This document shows positions 8,160 through 16,270 of a stretch of DNA of 40,825 bases, piece by piece (position 1 is the first letter of the stretch; every line of letters starts with the position of its first letter). The translations under genes were made by a program, and so were the position numbers. The stretch lies in contig JAMFSL010000064.1 of the NCBI GenBank assembly GCA_026225275.1, positions 1 to 40,825 on the forward strand. Direction: 5' to 3'. The notes under the pieces are model-generated. The model was not told where the DNA came from. It saw nothing but the letters and a program-made list of their open reading frames with translations, and ran no database searches. This DNA comes from Puia dinghuensis (lineage in GTDB: Bacteria > Bacteroidota > Bacteroidia > Chitinophagales > Chitinophagaceae).

Positions 8160-9224
8160 TCAGACGGGCCATAGGGCCGAAGATAAACGCGGGATGGGCA
8201 TATAACCGGTGAATTCGGTATGAACCGAATAATAATGCGGTTGCGGCGGCTCTTCCCTGACAAGATCGGTGCTCAGGTACTTTTTATTGCTGTCGGGCAG
8301 CACAGTCACTACGACAGCCTTCGGGCCCAATTGCCGCGCTACCTGTATGGCGCCAATGACATTGGCCCCTGACGAGATGCCCACAGCGAGCCCCAGTTGC
8401 CGCGACAACTTCTGCGCCATCAGGATGGCATCCCCATCATGGGCCTTCAATATGGTGTCTAGTGTGTCCAGCCGGACAATCGATGGAATGAACTCATCGG
8501 AAATACCCTGGATCCGATGGCTGCCTGTCTTATGACCGGTGCTCATGGTGGGCGACTCCGCCGGCTCTAAGGGATGGATCATTACGCCGGGCTTTTTGCT
8601 GCGCAGGAAATTCCCTACCCCCATGACCGTGCCGCCTGTCCCTACGCCGGCGACAAATGCATCGATCCCTCTGCCAATACCAGCCAACTGTCCCCAGATC
8701 TCAGCCCCGGTAGTCCGCTCATGGGCAGCTGAATTGCCGCCATTGTCGAACTGCCGCGGCAAAAAAACATTGCCGTTCGCGGCCAGTTCTTCACTGAGCC
8801 GGATACTCCGCAGGAATCCGCCTTCTTCCTTACTCACAGCCAACACTTCGGCGCCCAGGCTCCGGATGATGTCCGTACGTTCCCTGGACAGCCAGTCCGG
8901 CATAATGATCCGCACCGGGTGTCCCAAGGCCTTGCCAATCGCTGCAAAGGAAATCCCGGTGTTGCCGCTCGTCGCCTCGATGATGGTATCACCCGGACGG
9001 ATCTCGCCCCGCTGATACGCTGTATGCAAGATGTACAGGGCCATCCGGTCCTTGATGCTGCCGGTCAGATTATAATGCTCGCACTTCACATAGATACGGC
9101 CCCGCTGCGTGCCATACGTATACTGCAGCTCGAGCATGGGTGTATTCCCGACCAGATGCCACAATGATCTGAATTTGTCGTCGATACCCGCCAGCCGCAT
9201 GTCCGATTCTATTTCTTGTATCAT
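8160..9224 (-). CDS. PLP-dependent cysteine synthase family protein
   Basis: A 354-residue fold-type II PLP enzyme of the cysteine synthase/cystathionine beta-synthase family. The Schiff-base Lys is K58 in N-L-T-G-S-I-K-D-R. The substrate loop E-A-T-S-G-N-T-G is at 83-90. The phosphate-binding G-V-G-T-G-G-T and the C-terminal G-I-S-S-G-A motif are present. It should use an O-acylated or phosphorylated serine and a sulfur or other nucleophile. A C-terminal tail (P-P-Q-P-H-Y-Y onwards) extends beyond the minimal family length. There is no CBS regulatory domain. The gene is divergent from an Lrp/AsnC regulator over a 110-bp gap, which suggests amino-acid-responsive control. Whether it makes cysteine or another beta-substituted alanine is not decidable from sequence. 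Confidence 0.92.
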   Translation of the reverse strand: MIQEIESDMRLAGIDDKFRSLWHLVGNTPMLELQYTYGTQRGRIYVKCEHYNLTGSIKDRMALYILHTAYQRGEIRPGDTIIEATSGNTGISFAAIGKALGHPVRIIMPDWLSRERTDIIRSLGAEVLAVSKEEGGFLRSIRLSEELAANGNVFLPRQFDNGGNSAAHERTTGAEIWGQLAGIGRGIDAFVAGVGTGGTVMGVGNFLRSKKPGVMIHPLEPAESPTMSTGHKTGSHRIQGISDEFIPSIVRLDTLDTILKAHDGDAILMAQKLSRQLGLAVGISSGANVIGAIQVARQLGPKAVVVTVLPDSNKKYLSTDLVREEPPQPHYYSVHTEFTGYMPIPRLSSALWPV

Positions 9225-9277
9225 AGATCTTTATCCAGTCAAATGTCAATATATTGCTCGCCCTGAACAACGATTCA

Positions 9278-9298
9278 TGAAAAATCCGGAAATTTTCA
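9278..9298. promoter_or_regulatory. Candidate Lrp operator palindrome
   Basis: A 21-bp imperfect palindrome with arms TGAAAA and TTTTCA and a central CCGG (8 of 10 pairs match). It lies in the gap between the divergent enzyme and Lrp genes, 12 bp before the TATTTTTG element of the regulator. It is a plausible autoregulatory site. Confidence 0.4.
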
Positions 9299-9310
9299 GG
9301 CAATCGAGCT

Positions 9311-9318
9311 TATTTTTG
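9311..9318 (+). promoter_or_regulatory. Candidate -7 promoter element of the Lrp gene
   Basis: TATTTTTG matches the Bacteroidota -7 consensus TAnnTTTG exactly and ends 16 bp before the ATG. No clear -33 TTG is seen. Confidence 0.45.
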
Positions 9319-9334
9319 TGCTAATTTTCGCTTT

Positions 9335-9796
9335 ATGACTGATCTGGATGACATTGACCTGAAAATCTTAGGGCTCTTACAGAAGGATGCCTCGCTCACA
9401 CATAAGGAGATCGCTTTCAAACTGCATAAATCAGTTGCCACGATCCATGACCGCACCCGGCGGCTGAAACAGGAAGGCTATATTCAACGGATAGTCGCGA
9501 TACTCGACCGCAAAAAGATCCGCAAGGGATTGATCGCCTTCTCTCACGTGCTGCTGAATGATCATACAGCCCATACGCTGAGCACTTTTGAACGGGAAGT
9601 AGCTACATTTCCTGAGGTAATGGAATGCTTTCAGATGACTGGAACGTTTGATTTTCTCCTGCGAGTTGCTACCAGCGATATGGACGAGTATCATACCTTC
9701 TACCGAACCAAATTAGCCACCCTGCCGAATATTACTACCGTACAGAGTTTCTTCGTTCTCTCGGAGACGAAGAGCGACACAGCGTATCCGCTTTGA
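9335..9796 (+). CDS. Lrp/AsnC family transcriptional regulator
   Basis: A 153-residue regulator. An N-terminal helix-turn-helix spans about 4-50 (D-D-I-D-L-K-I-L-G-L-L-Q, then H-K-E-I-A-F-K-L-H-K-S-V-A-T-I-H-D-R). The RAM effector-binding domain spans about 65-145 (V-M-E-C-F-Q-M-T-G-T-F-D-F-L-L-R-V). Family members form octamers or larger rings and sense amino acids. It is divergent from the cysteine-synthase-family gene, the usual arrangement for a local regulator controlling an amino-acid enzyme and itself. It ends 15 bp before a convergent small gene. Confidence 0.94.
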   Translation: MTDLDDIDLKILGLLQKDASLTHKEIAFKLHKSVATIHDRTRRLKQEGYIQRIVAILDRKKIRKGLIAFSHVLLNDHTAHTLSTFEREVATFPEVMECFQMTGTFDFLLRVATSDMDEYHTFYRTKLATLPNITTVQSFFVLSETKSDTAYPL

Positions 9797-9811
9797 GGGG
9801 GAAGCGGAGAC

Positions 9812-10087
9812 CTAATGCGATGCTTCGCTACAATCGCGGCCATCAAAGTCCTTCAATAGCTGGGTGGCGATCCACTCTTCTGCAGTGTAAGTCTGCTCAT
9901 TCGCCTGGATGAACTTCATGCCGGAGAATTGCGTCTCCATGTAGTTGAGTTCGGCAGCAAATTCTTTTCTTTTATTGGATGGGACATTAAAATAGTAGTG
10001 AGCGTATGGGACGCGATCGGTTTGTACCAGGCCAGGCTTGCCAACAAGGGCAGCAAAGTACACTAGAATATTGATTGTTAATGACAT
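9812..10087 (-). CDS. Small protein of unknown function
   Basis: A 91-residue reading frame from ATG 10087, convergent with the Lrp gene. It begins with a hydrophobic stretch (I-N-I-L-V-Y-F-A-A-L-V-G) that is too short for a clear signal peptide. A polar part follows with N-V-P-S-N-K-R-K-E-F-A-A-E-L-N-Y, then E-E-W-I-A-T-Q-L-L-K-D-F and a short acidic/Cys tail. The balanced composition and amphipathic helices suggest a real protein. No family recognised. Confidence 0.6.
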   Translation of the reverse strand: MSLTINILVYFAALVGKPGLVQTDRVPYAHYYFNVPSNKRKEFAAELNYMETQFSGMKFIQANEQTYTAEEWIATQLLKDFDGRDCSEASH

Positions 10088-10190
10088 AGGGTCGGACTTA
10101 GATTGACGGATTAAAAGCTACCTCTTACAACGAACAAATAAGGTTTTTATTTTATAGGAACCTCTCCTATCCGGCATCGATAGGGCTCAT

Positions 10191-12638
10191 CTATGGAAGG
10201 TATAACCCAGCCTTCGGGTCATCACGGCTGACGTAATCGATACTGCCAGCCGTCAGTCCATCGGCAGTCACCGTCACTTTAATACGACCGGGATGCTTCC
10301 CGGCCTGAATGACAGCATAGGCATGCCCGTTAAAGGCTGTACAACGGCCCGCACCGAAAAAGTGGTCATCGGCAGGATTGCCATTATCGGTGCCGATCAG
10401 CCGTCCTGCTCCTTCAACCGTAAAGGTCAATGAAGAAGCGGCAGTAGGAACGAGATGCCCCTGAGCATCTACTATTTCCACATGCAGGAGAGCCGCATCC
10501 TGCCCGTCGGCATATAACGCAAAAGTATCCTGCAGGATCTTTATCGCTGCAGGCGTCCCCGCCGTTACGACCGAATCTTCCACCACCTCACGGCCATTCT
10601 TATATCCTATCACCTTCAAGGTGCCGGGTTCATAGGTCACGTCCCAGGATACATGAAGGTCGGCAGTATTGGTGTGCACCATTGGCCTGTCATATTGATT
10701 CCATTTCTTCGAGTTGCCCTGCCGGGGAAACTCCTGCGCCTTGACGCCATAAGATTTGCTGTTGAGGAACAGCTCTACCGTATCACAGTTGGTATAGGCC
10801 AGCACGGGTATGACCTGCCCTTCCCTGCCCGGCCAGTTCCAGTGCGGGAATAAGTGTAGTACCGGCTGGTCTACCCATTGGCTCTGATAAAAGTAGTAGG
10901 AGTCCTTACAATTATCGGAACGGTCGATTACGCCTGAATAGGAGCTTTTAGCCGGCCACATCGCCTCGCCCAGATAGTCCACCCCGGTCCACATAAAATC
11001 GCCGATGACGAATGGCCGCACCGCAATAAACTTCCATTGTTGCTCTGCACGGATCATTCCCGATGTATAATTGGCCCTGATAACCGACGGATTATCGCCC
11101 AATGAATATTGCGGAAATTCGCGCACCGTCTCGCTTTCTGTCCCTATCATTTTCCAGTCAGGGTGAACGTACCGGTCTTCGTCAAAGTAAAGCTCCCGAC
11201 GCTCATGCCAGCGATCCACATAGTTATAGCCGACGATATCCTCACCCTCCATAAAGGCCAGCTTCGTGGATCCGCTATCGGCGGCAATGTCATCATTGGC
11301 TGTGGTGACAGGCCGGGTCGGGTCTTCACGATGAAAAGCCGTTACCTGCCATTTGAGCAACTCCACGCCTCTGTCCGTAGTCTGGTCAGGAATTTCATTG
11401 CCTGCACTCCACAACACAACGGACGGATGATTCCTGTCCCTATGGACCTGATCGACGAGATCCCGCTGCCACCAGTCGTCGAAGTAGAGGTTATAACCAT
11501 TTTTGACTTTACCTGTCTCCCACATGTCGAATGTTTCATCCATGACGAGGAAGCCCAGACGGTCACATAGATCAAGGAATTCGGGAGCCGGAGGATTATG
11601 TGAAGTGCGAATGGCATTGCAGCCCATGGCTTTGAGTAACTGCAGGCGTTCTTCCCAGATGGCCAGGGGAACGGCAGCGCCCACGCAGCCGCCATCGTGA
11701 TGGAGACAGACGCCATTCATTTTAATCCTTTGCCCGTTCAACAGAAATCCTTCCCGGGCACTGTATTCCAGCCGGCGAATTCCAAAGGGCGTCTGGTATT
11801 CATCGACAGTCTTGCCGCCAACCTGGATAACTGAATGTAAGGTATACAGATGAGGATGTGCAAGCGACCACAGGGCGGGAGTCTGGACCTGCAGTTGCTG
11901 GGTCTCGTCAATCGAATCATGGGCCATCACCGAAAGTGGCAGTATAGTACTTGCCACAGAGTGGCCGGTCTCATCCCGTATAGTGGTGATCAATACGGCC
12001 TTGGAATTTGTTTGTCCTTCATTATCTACAGTTGTTCTGACCACTACCGTCGCATGACCGCTGTCCGCCTGAGGCGTAGTGACATAAGTGCCCCAATTGG
12101 TCACATGTAGGGAAGATGTCGCCTCTAGCCAGACGTGGCGGTAGATACCCGACCCCGAATACCACCGGGAATTGGGTTGAAGCGAATTGTCTACCCGGAC
12201 GGCAATGATGTTTTGACCTGCCCGGAGGTAAGGAGTCAGTGTATAGATGAAACTGATATATCCATTAGGCCGTTTACCGAGAGAATGACCGTTGACCCAG
12301 ACTTCGCTATTCATGTATACACCGTCAAAACGGATATGGATCTCTTTACCTCTGGCAGGGGCAGGTAAGGTAAGGGTCCTCCGGTACCAGCCGATCCCGG
12401 CAGGGAGATAGCCGCCACGACCACCTACAGGTGCGTCTTTTTGAAAAGTTCCTTCGATACTCCAATCGTGTGGAAGGTCCAGGATGCGCCAGGTGTGGTC
12501 ATCAAAGCCGGGTTGCTGAGCGCCGGTGGTATCCCCCGGATAGAATTTCCAGTGACGGTCTATGCAGTAAGTAAGGCGCTGGCCGAAGAGGTGACTACTC
12601 ATTCCCAGCAGCAGGCAGGCAAAACAAATCGCTTTCAT
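10191..12638 (-). CDS. Secreted glycoside hydrolase family 2 protein (beta-galactosidase-like)
   Basis: An 815-residue exported glycosidase. The signal peptide covers about 1-20 (ending L-F-G-Q). The N-terminal sugar-binding jelly-roll spans about 20-185 (F-D-G-V-Y-M-N-S-E-V-W-V-N-G), an Ig-like domain about 190-290 and the TIM barrel about 295-590. In the barrel the acid/base is E415 (S-A-G-N-E-I) and the nucleophile E501 (I-G-T-E-S-E-T). The C-terminal part looks like DUF4982 followed by another Ig-like GH2 domain. These retaining exo-enzymes release galactose, mannose, glucuronate or related units; the specificity is not fixed by what I can see, but the C-terminal domains are common in beta-galactosidases of Bacteroidota. 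It stands alone, with no adjacent SusCD. Confidence 0.92.
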   Translation of the reverse strand: MKAICFACLLLGMSSHLFGQRLTYCIDRHWKFYPGDTTGAQQPGFDDHTWRILDLPHDWSIEGTFQKDAPVGGRGGYLPAGIGWYRRTLTLPAPARGKEIHIRFDGVYMNSEVWVNGHSLGKRPNGYISFIYTLTPYLRAGQNIIAVRVDNSLQPNSRWYSGSGIYRHVWLEATSSLHVTNWGTYVTTPQADSGHATVVVRTTVDNEGQTNSKAVLITTIRDETGHSVASTILPLSVMAHDSIDETQQLQVQTPALWSLAHPHLYTLHSVIQVGGKTVDEYQTPFGIRRLEYSAREGFLLNGQRIKMNGVCLHHDGGCVGAAVPLAIWEERLQLLKAMGCNAIRTSHNPPAPEFLDLCDRLGFLVMDETFDMWETGKVKNGYNLYFDDWWQRDLVDQVHRDRNHPSVVLWSAGNEIPDQTTDRGVELLKWQVTAFHREDPTRPVTTANDDIAADSGSTKLAFMEGEDIVGYNYVDRWHERRELYFDEDRYVHPDWKMIGTESETVREFPQYSLGDNPSVIRANYTSGMIRAEQQWKFIAVRPFVIGDFMWTGVDYLGEAMWPAKSSYSGVIDRSDNCKDSYYFYQSQWVDQPVLHLFPHWNWPGREGQVIPVLAYTNCDTVELFLNSKSYGVKAQEFPRQGNSKKWNQYDRPMVHTNTADLHVSWDVTYEPGTLKVIGYKNGREVVEDSVVTAGTPAAIKILQDTFALYADGQDAALLHVEIVDAQGHLVPTAASSLTFTVEGAGRLIGTDNGNPADDHFFGAGRCTAFNGHAYAVIQAGKHPGRIKVTVTADGLTAGSIDYVSRDDPKAGLYLP

Positions 12639-12722
12639 TGGGTAAATGAACCCAATTATGCAGAATATGAATGGTCGTATCGTCCGGAATTTTGATTCGA
12701 TCGGTTTTATCGGCCGAACTAT

Positions 12723-13007
12723 TTAAGATTCACGGGTCTTATCCCTGATAATAGTAAAGGAAAATTTCTTCCCTATACTGGAGACCGCAGTGGAAAGGTC
12801 GCCCGTGGCATCCAGCAGATTGGCCTTTGTTGTGCCGATATACGTTCGGGAATTTTTAGAAGATTCGTCCCAGGGATCGTGGTAATCTTTTGGATGAAAA
12901 GACCTGCTTTTCATTACTTCGTTTAATTTGGCTACATCGCTGTCGGTAGCCGCCATCAGTTTGATGGACGTGATGTAAGTTGGCATAGAAATTGTTTTTT
13001 GGCCCAT
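12723..13007 (-). CDS. Small protein of unknown function, coupled to the upstream gene
   Basis: A 94-residue frame whose ATG at 13007 directly follows the TAA of the preceding gene (13008-13010), so it is likely translated by coupling. A second Met at residue 8 (12986) starts a more regular protein: M-P-T-Y-I-T-S-I-K-L, then A-A-T-D-S-D-V-A-K-L-N-E-V-M-K. The N-terminal strand and helix resemble small alpha/beta proteins. The middle holds a D-Y-H-D-P-W-D segment. No family recognised. Confidence 0.6.
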   Translation of the reverse strand: MGQKTISMPTYITSIKLMAATDSDVAKLNEVMKSRSFHPKDYHDPWDESSKNSRTYIGTTKANLLDATGDLSTAVSSIGKKFSFTIIRDKTRES

Positions 13008-13229
13008 TTATAGCCCACTGCCCCCGGATCTGTTTTCGTCATTCATTTCCGATTCGCCTGCATGACGGCCCGCTCTTGACCTGTCATTCTTTAACTGCTG
13101 AGCATTGTATGCTGCATCACCGGCAGTTTTACCATCGCCTTTTTTAGGCCCTCCATTCGTTTTTTTATGGGAATGTATATTTTCGGGCTTTTGATTCGCA
13201 CCACTTTGCGGATTAGTTTCATTTTTCAT
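13008..13229 (-). CDS. Small, very polar, probably disordered protein
   Basis: A 73-residue frame rich in Asn, Lys, Gly, Ser and Asp, with no hydrophobic core (K-K-T-N-G-G-P-K-K-G-D-G-K-T-A-G-D-A-A). One helix-like segment, Y-N-A-Q-Q-L-K-N-D, lies in the middle. Such composition is typical of disordered, stress- or surface-related small proteins. It is the first gene of a two-gene unit with the 94-residue protein. Function unknown. Confidence 0.55.
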   Translation of the reverse strand: MKNETNPQSGANQKPENIHSHKKTNGGPKKGDGKTAGDAAYNAQQLKNDRSRAGRHAGESEMNDENRSGGSGL

Positions 13230-13347
13230 AATAACACATTTTAGACTATAGGAGATGCAATTCCCCTGCCACCGCTACTAATTGTCTTTCAAATTGTTAT
13301 TGATCGCAGTAATGGCGGCCAGGTGTTCTTTTGGCGGATGTCGACGG

Positions 13348-14178
13348 TTATTTAATATTGTCGAAATACGTTCGCCCTTCTTCTGCGCTTACGAGCGTAA
13401 GTATTGGCTTTGGCGGTATTCTCCAGAGGACTTCACATCGGAGGAAATATTTATTCCCTTTTTTGACGTCAAGCATGACTACAGATTCCTGTTTGTTGAC
13501 CTTTTCACTGATTTTTGTTTGCCCTTCCTTTACAAATCGAATAATAAACGTAGCCTTATTGTTGATGACAACAGCTGGGGTGTCGTTAATAGTGAGTACA
13601 CAGTCTTGCCCGCCTTCCGCGAACTTACCCGGTCTGAACACATACAGGGTCGCCGTCTTGCTGATCGCTGAATCAAAAGCGGCCCGTCTGGTAACCAGGA
13701 TACTGTCGATATTGGGATTACCGATCACTTTGTTTTTCGGATCCCGGCGCTGTTTTATCCAAAGGGTATCGGTCAAAATAGCCGGGTTGGAGGCTTTGTC
13801 CGGCGAGCTTCTGAAAATATAATAGTTGTCGGTGACGGCCAGGATCTGAACCACGACTTTGTGCTTCTTCAATAAATTCAGTTCTTCCTTCGGATGGTCT
13901 TCCAGGCCTGAATTGTATTGCATCGAATAGGTAGAGTCGTTGATCCACTGAATATCCCATAAGGTGTTCTCTCTGGTCACCGAATTCACCTCTTTCTGTG
14001 TATCACCGTTCCTGGTATAGGTGGATTTAGAGCCGTCTCTATACGAAAAATAGACAAATACTCCGTTTTTGATATCTGTGGCCGTCAATGGTGGGGATTG
14101 AGCAATACCATGGAAAGAACAGCCGAAAGAAAGAATGATCCCAATTAGGCGGAGGTTTTCAGGAAAAGAGGTCTTCAT
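13348..14178 (-). CDS. Secreted protein with a DUF2846-like C-terminal domain
   Basis: A 276-residue exported protein. ATG 14178 is chosen because it starts a clean signal peptide ending near F-H-G-I-A-Q; the frame stays open to a TTG at 14208. Residues about 30-150 form a beta-rich part describing short strands (F-V-Y-F-S-Y-R-D-G, then W-D-I-Q-W-I-N-D-S-T-Y). From about 170 the pattern A-T-L-Y-V-F-R-P-G-K-F, then V-V-I-N-N-K-A-T-F-I-I-R, and V-M-L-D-V-K-K-G-N-K-Y-F-L-R resembles DUF2846, a domain of envelope proteins of unknown role. It is divergent from a TPR sensor kinase gene. Confidence 0.65.
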   Translation of the reverse strand: MKTSFPENLRLIGIILSFGCSFHGIAQSPPLTATDIKNGVFVYFSYRDGSKSTYTRNGDTQKEVNSVTRENTLWDIQWINDSTYSMQYNSGLEDHPKEELNLLKKHKVVVQILAVTDNYYIFRSSPDKASNPAILTDTLWIKQRRDPKNKVIGNPNIDSILVTRRAAFDSAISKTATLYVFRPGKFAEGGQDCVLTINDTPAVVINNKATFIIRFVKEGQTKISEKVNKQESVVMLDVKKGNKYFLRCEVLWRIPPKPILTLVSAEEGRTYFDNIK

Positions 14179-14403
14179 TTGTATCAGTCTAGTAGTCAAA
14201 TGTAGCAAATATATTAGCTGTCCCGCCCTTAGGCTCTGCGCCGGATTGAGCAGAAAGGTAGACGCCTTTAAAAGTCCCCAATTGACATAAACGACATCCC
14301 ACCCCGCATTTTTACTGCGCTGGGACGGATTTATTCTACAAAGGACCTAGATGTTTTTTTGAAATATTGCGTAAAATTACTATTTTGTGGAAACCCCGTT
14401 TCC

Positions 14404-16260
14404 GTGAAAACACTAACCCTCGTTACCCTTTGGTGTCTTTTTTTCGTTCCAGCATTCAGCCAGGATGAAGTCATTCAAGGCTTGAAGCAGGCATTACCTT
14501 CCATTACTGACAGCCCCCGTTATGTCGATGCATTGAACAGGATCAGCATGCTATCGTATGAACAAAATACCGACAGCACGTTGTTCTATGCCAATAAAGC
14601 CCGGGAAATCGCCCGCCGGATAGATTATGCCGGCGGCATCGCAGATGCCACGAATAACCTGGCCGTATACTTTGATATCAATGGCACTTCTGAACTGGCC
14701 CTGCGTTACTATAGCGACGCTTATAACCGGTATACCGGGCTGGGGGATTCTTCCAATATGGCGCAGACGTTAATGAATATCGCCATGGTCTATAATACCG
14801 ATGGAAATAGTGAAAAGGCGGTGGCTCATTACAAGGCAGCGATGTCCCTGGGCAAAATACTCACCCGGGACTCGATCATGTCGCTTGTCATCTACAACTT
14901 CCTCCTTCAGTATCCTCAACAATTTGCCGCAGACTCGACTGACATTTATATCGATAAGGCCTTACAGATAGCCCAACGATATCATGACATCCGGCTCCTG
15001 CTGGCGATTGGACAATTGAAAGCCAACCGTTATATCCAGCAAGGCCAGCGGGATATGGGGATCAGGCTGCTGGAAAATGCGCTGGCCGGGGGGATTCGTG
15101 AGAAGTTGTTCTTCATGAGTATGGATATTATCGTTGAACTGGGAGATTTGTACAGCAGCACCGATTCCGCAAAAGCCGTCGCCTATTACCAACAGGCATT
15201 GGTCATTACGCAGGCAAAAAAATACAGCAGTTATGAAAGGGACATGAATAATAAGCTGTATGACTTTTATGTGGCCAGAAAAGACAAAGAAAAAGCATAT
15301 GAATATAGTGCCGCGCTTGTCCAACTCTATCGCAAAAAACAGGAGACCGATAACCAGTCGGGGATCGATTATATCACCTACGCGCTGAAGGACCAGGAAC
15401 TGGAAACCATCCGGGAAAAAACGGTCTATGCCAACCGGTTGCTGTGGCTGGAAGGAATTGCCTGCCTGTTGGCGGTTGTTATCATCACCATGCTTTGGCG
15501 CAATGCAAGACAAAACCGGCGTATTCATGCCACACTGGAAGATCAATACAGGCGACTGACCACCACGACGACGGCACTCGAGAACAGCAATAAAAATTAC
15601 GCCCGGCTCATCAGGGTTGTCGCTCATGATCTGCGAAATCCAATAGGGGCCATCAATGCTATCACCGGAATGATGATGCACAGCAAATCCCCTGCTAAAG
15701 ACGAAGAATGGATGCAACTGGTTGAGAAGGCCAGTCAAAGATGCCTGCAACTCATTACTGAGCTGCTGGCGACCGATTTTGAGATCAGGGAAGAAACCCT
15801 GTGTAAGGAAAAAGTGGATGTTAACGCCCTTATACAGCAGGCGGCGCAGTTACTGAACTATCGTGCAATAGAAAAAAATCAACGTCTGATCATCCGGGAA
15901 TCGCCCGTGTCGGCTATTATGGCAGACAGGGAAAAATTAACCCGCGTGCTGGATAACCTGGTGGTGAATGCGATCAAATTCAGCCCGGATGGGGCAGCCA
16001 TTACGATCATGACGGAGGACACACGAACGGATGTGATCATTCTGGTACACGACAATGGCATGGGTATTCCGCTGGAAATAGCAGGCAAATTATTCGAACC
16101 CTTTGAAAGCAGTATCAAACGTAAAGGAACATCAGGAGAGCAATCCTTTGGTCTGGGGCTGTACATCTGCGACCAGATTATCCGGGCGCACGGCGGTCGC
16201 ATCTGGTTTGAGAGTCAGCCTGGTCAGGGATCTACTTTCTTTCTATCACTTCCGAAATAA
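14404..16260 (+). CDS. TPR-containing sensor histidine kinase
   Basis: A membrane histidine kinase of about 618 residues. A signal peptide (ends A-F-S-Q) is followed by a periplasmic array of tetratricopeptide repeats at about 35-320. A transmembrane helix lies at about 350-372, a coiled linker follows, and HisKA contains the phospho-acceptor H408 in V-A-H-D-L-R-N-P. The ATPase domain has the N box D-N-L-V-V-N-A-I-K-F, G1 box D-N-G-M-G-I and G2 box F-G-L-G-L. There is no receiver domain and no regulator gene beside it, so it is an orphan kinase. No ATG is available: GTG 14404 gives a clean signal peptide, whereas TTG 14359 would add 15 residues before it. It converges on the next gene with 10 bp between stops. 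Confidence 0.92.
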   Translation: MKTLTLVTLWCLFFVPAFSQDEVIQGLKQALPSITDSPRYVDALNRISMLSYEQNTDSTLFYANKAREIARRIDYAGGIADATNNLAVYFDINGTSELALRYYSDAYNRYTGLGDSSNMAQTLMNIAMVYNTDGNSEKAVAHYKAAMSLGKILTRDSIMSLVIYNFLLQYPQQFAADSTDIYIDKALQIAQRYHDIRLLLAIGQLKANRYIQQGQRDMGIRLLENALAGGIREKLFFMSMDIIVELGDLYSSTDSAKAVAYYQQALVITQAKKYSSYERDMNNKLYDFYVARKDKEKAYEYSAALVQLYRKKQETDNQSGIDYITYALKDQELETIREKTVYANRLLWLEGIACLLAVVIITMLWRNARQNRRIHATLEDQYRRLTTTTTALENSNKNYARLIRVVAHDLRNPIGAINAITGMMMHSKSPAKDEEWMQLVEKASQRCLQLITELLATDFEIREETLCKEKVDVNALIQQAAQLLNYRAIEKNQRLIIRESPVSAIMADREKLTRVLDNLVVNAIKFSPDGAAITIMTEDTRTDVIILVHDNGMGIPLEIAGKLFEPFESSIKRKGTSGEQSFGLGLYICDQIIRAHGGRIWFESQPGQGSTFFLSLPK

Positions 16261-16270
16261 GAACAACCTC

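Noticed and set aside
7954-8172. A 72-codon minus-strand frame between HU and the PLP enzyme
   Set aside because: It overlaps the enzyme's end and the terminator hairpin, so it is unlikely to be a gene.
10141-10163. Terminator of the GH2 gene (AGGTT/AACCT stem)
   Set aside because: The stem is only 5 bp with a long AT loop and a mixed tail, so it is too weak to call.
14316-14340. Sequence resembling the shared operator (GACGGATTTATT-CTACA) upstream of the TPR kinase
   Set aside because: The left arm does not match TGTAG at the 8-bp spacer distance, so it does not meet the pattern of the three real sites.
14962-15750. A 262-codon open frame antisense to the TPR kinase
   Set aside because: Fully covered by the kinase coding region with TPR, transmembrane and HisKA motifs on the other strand.
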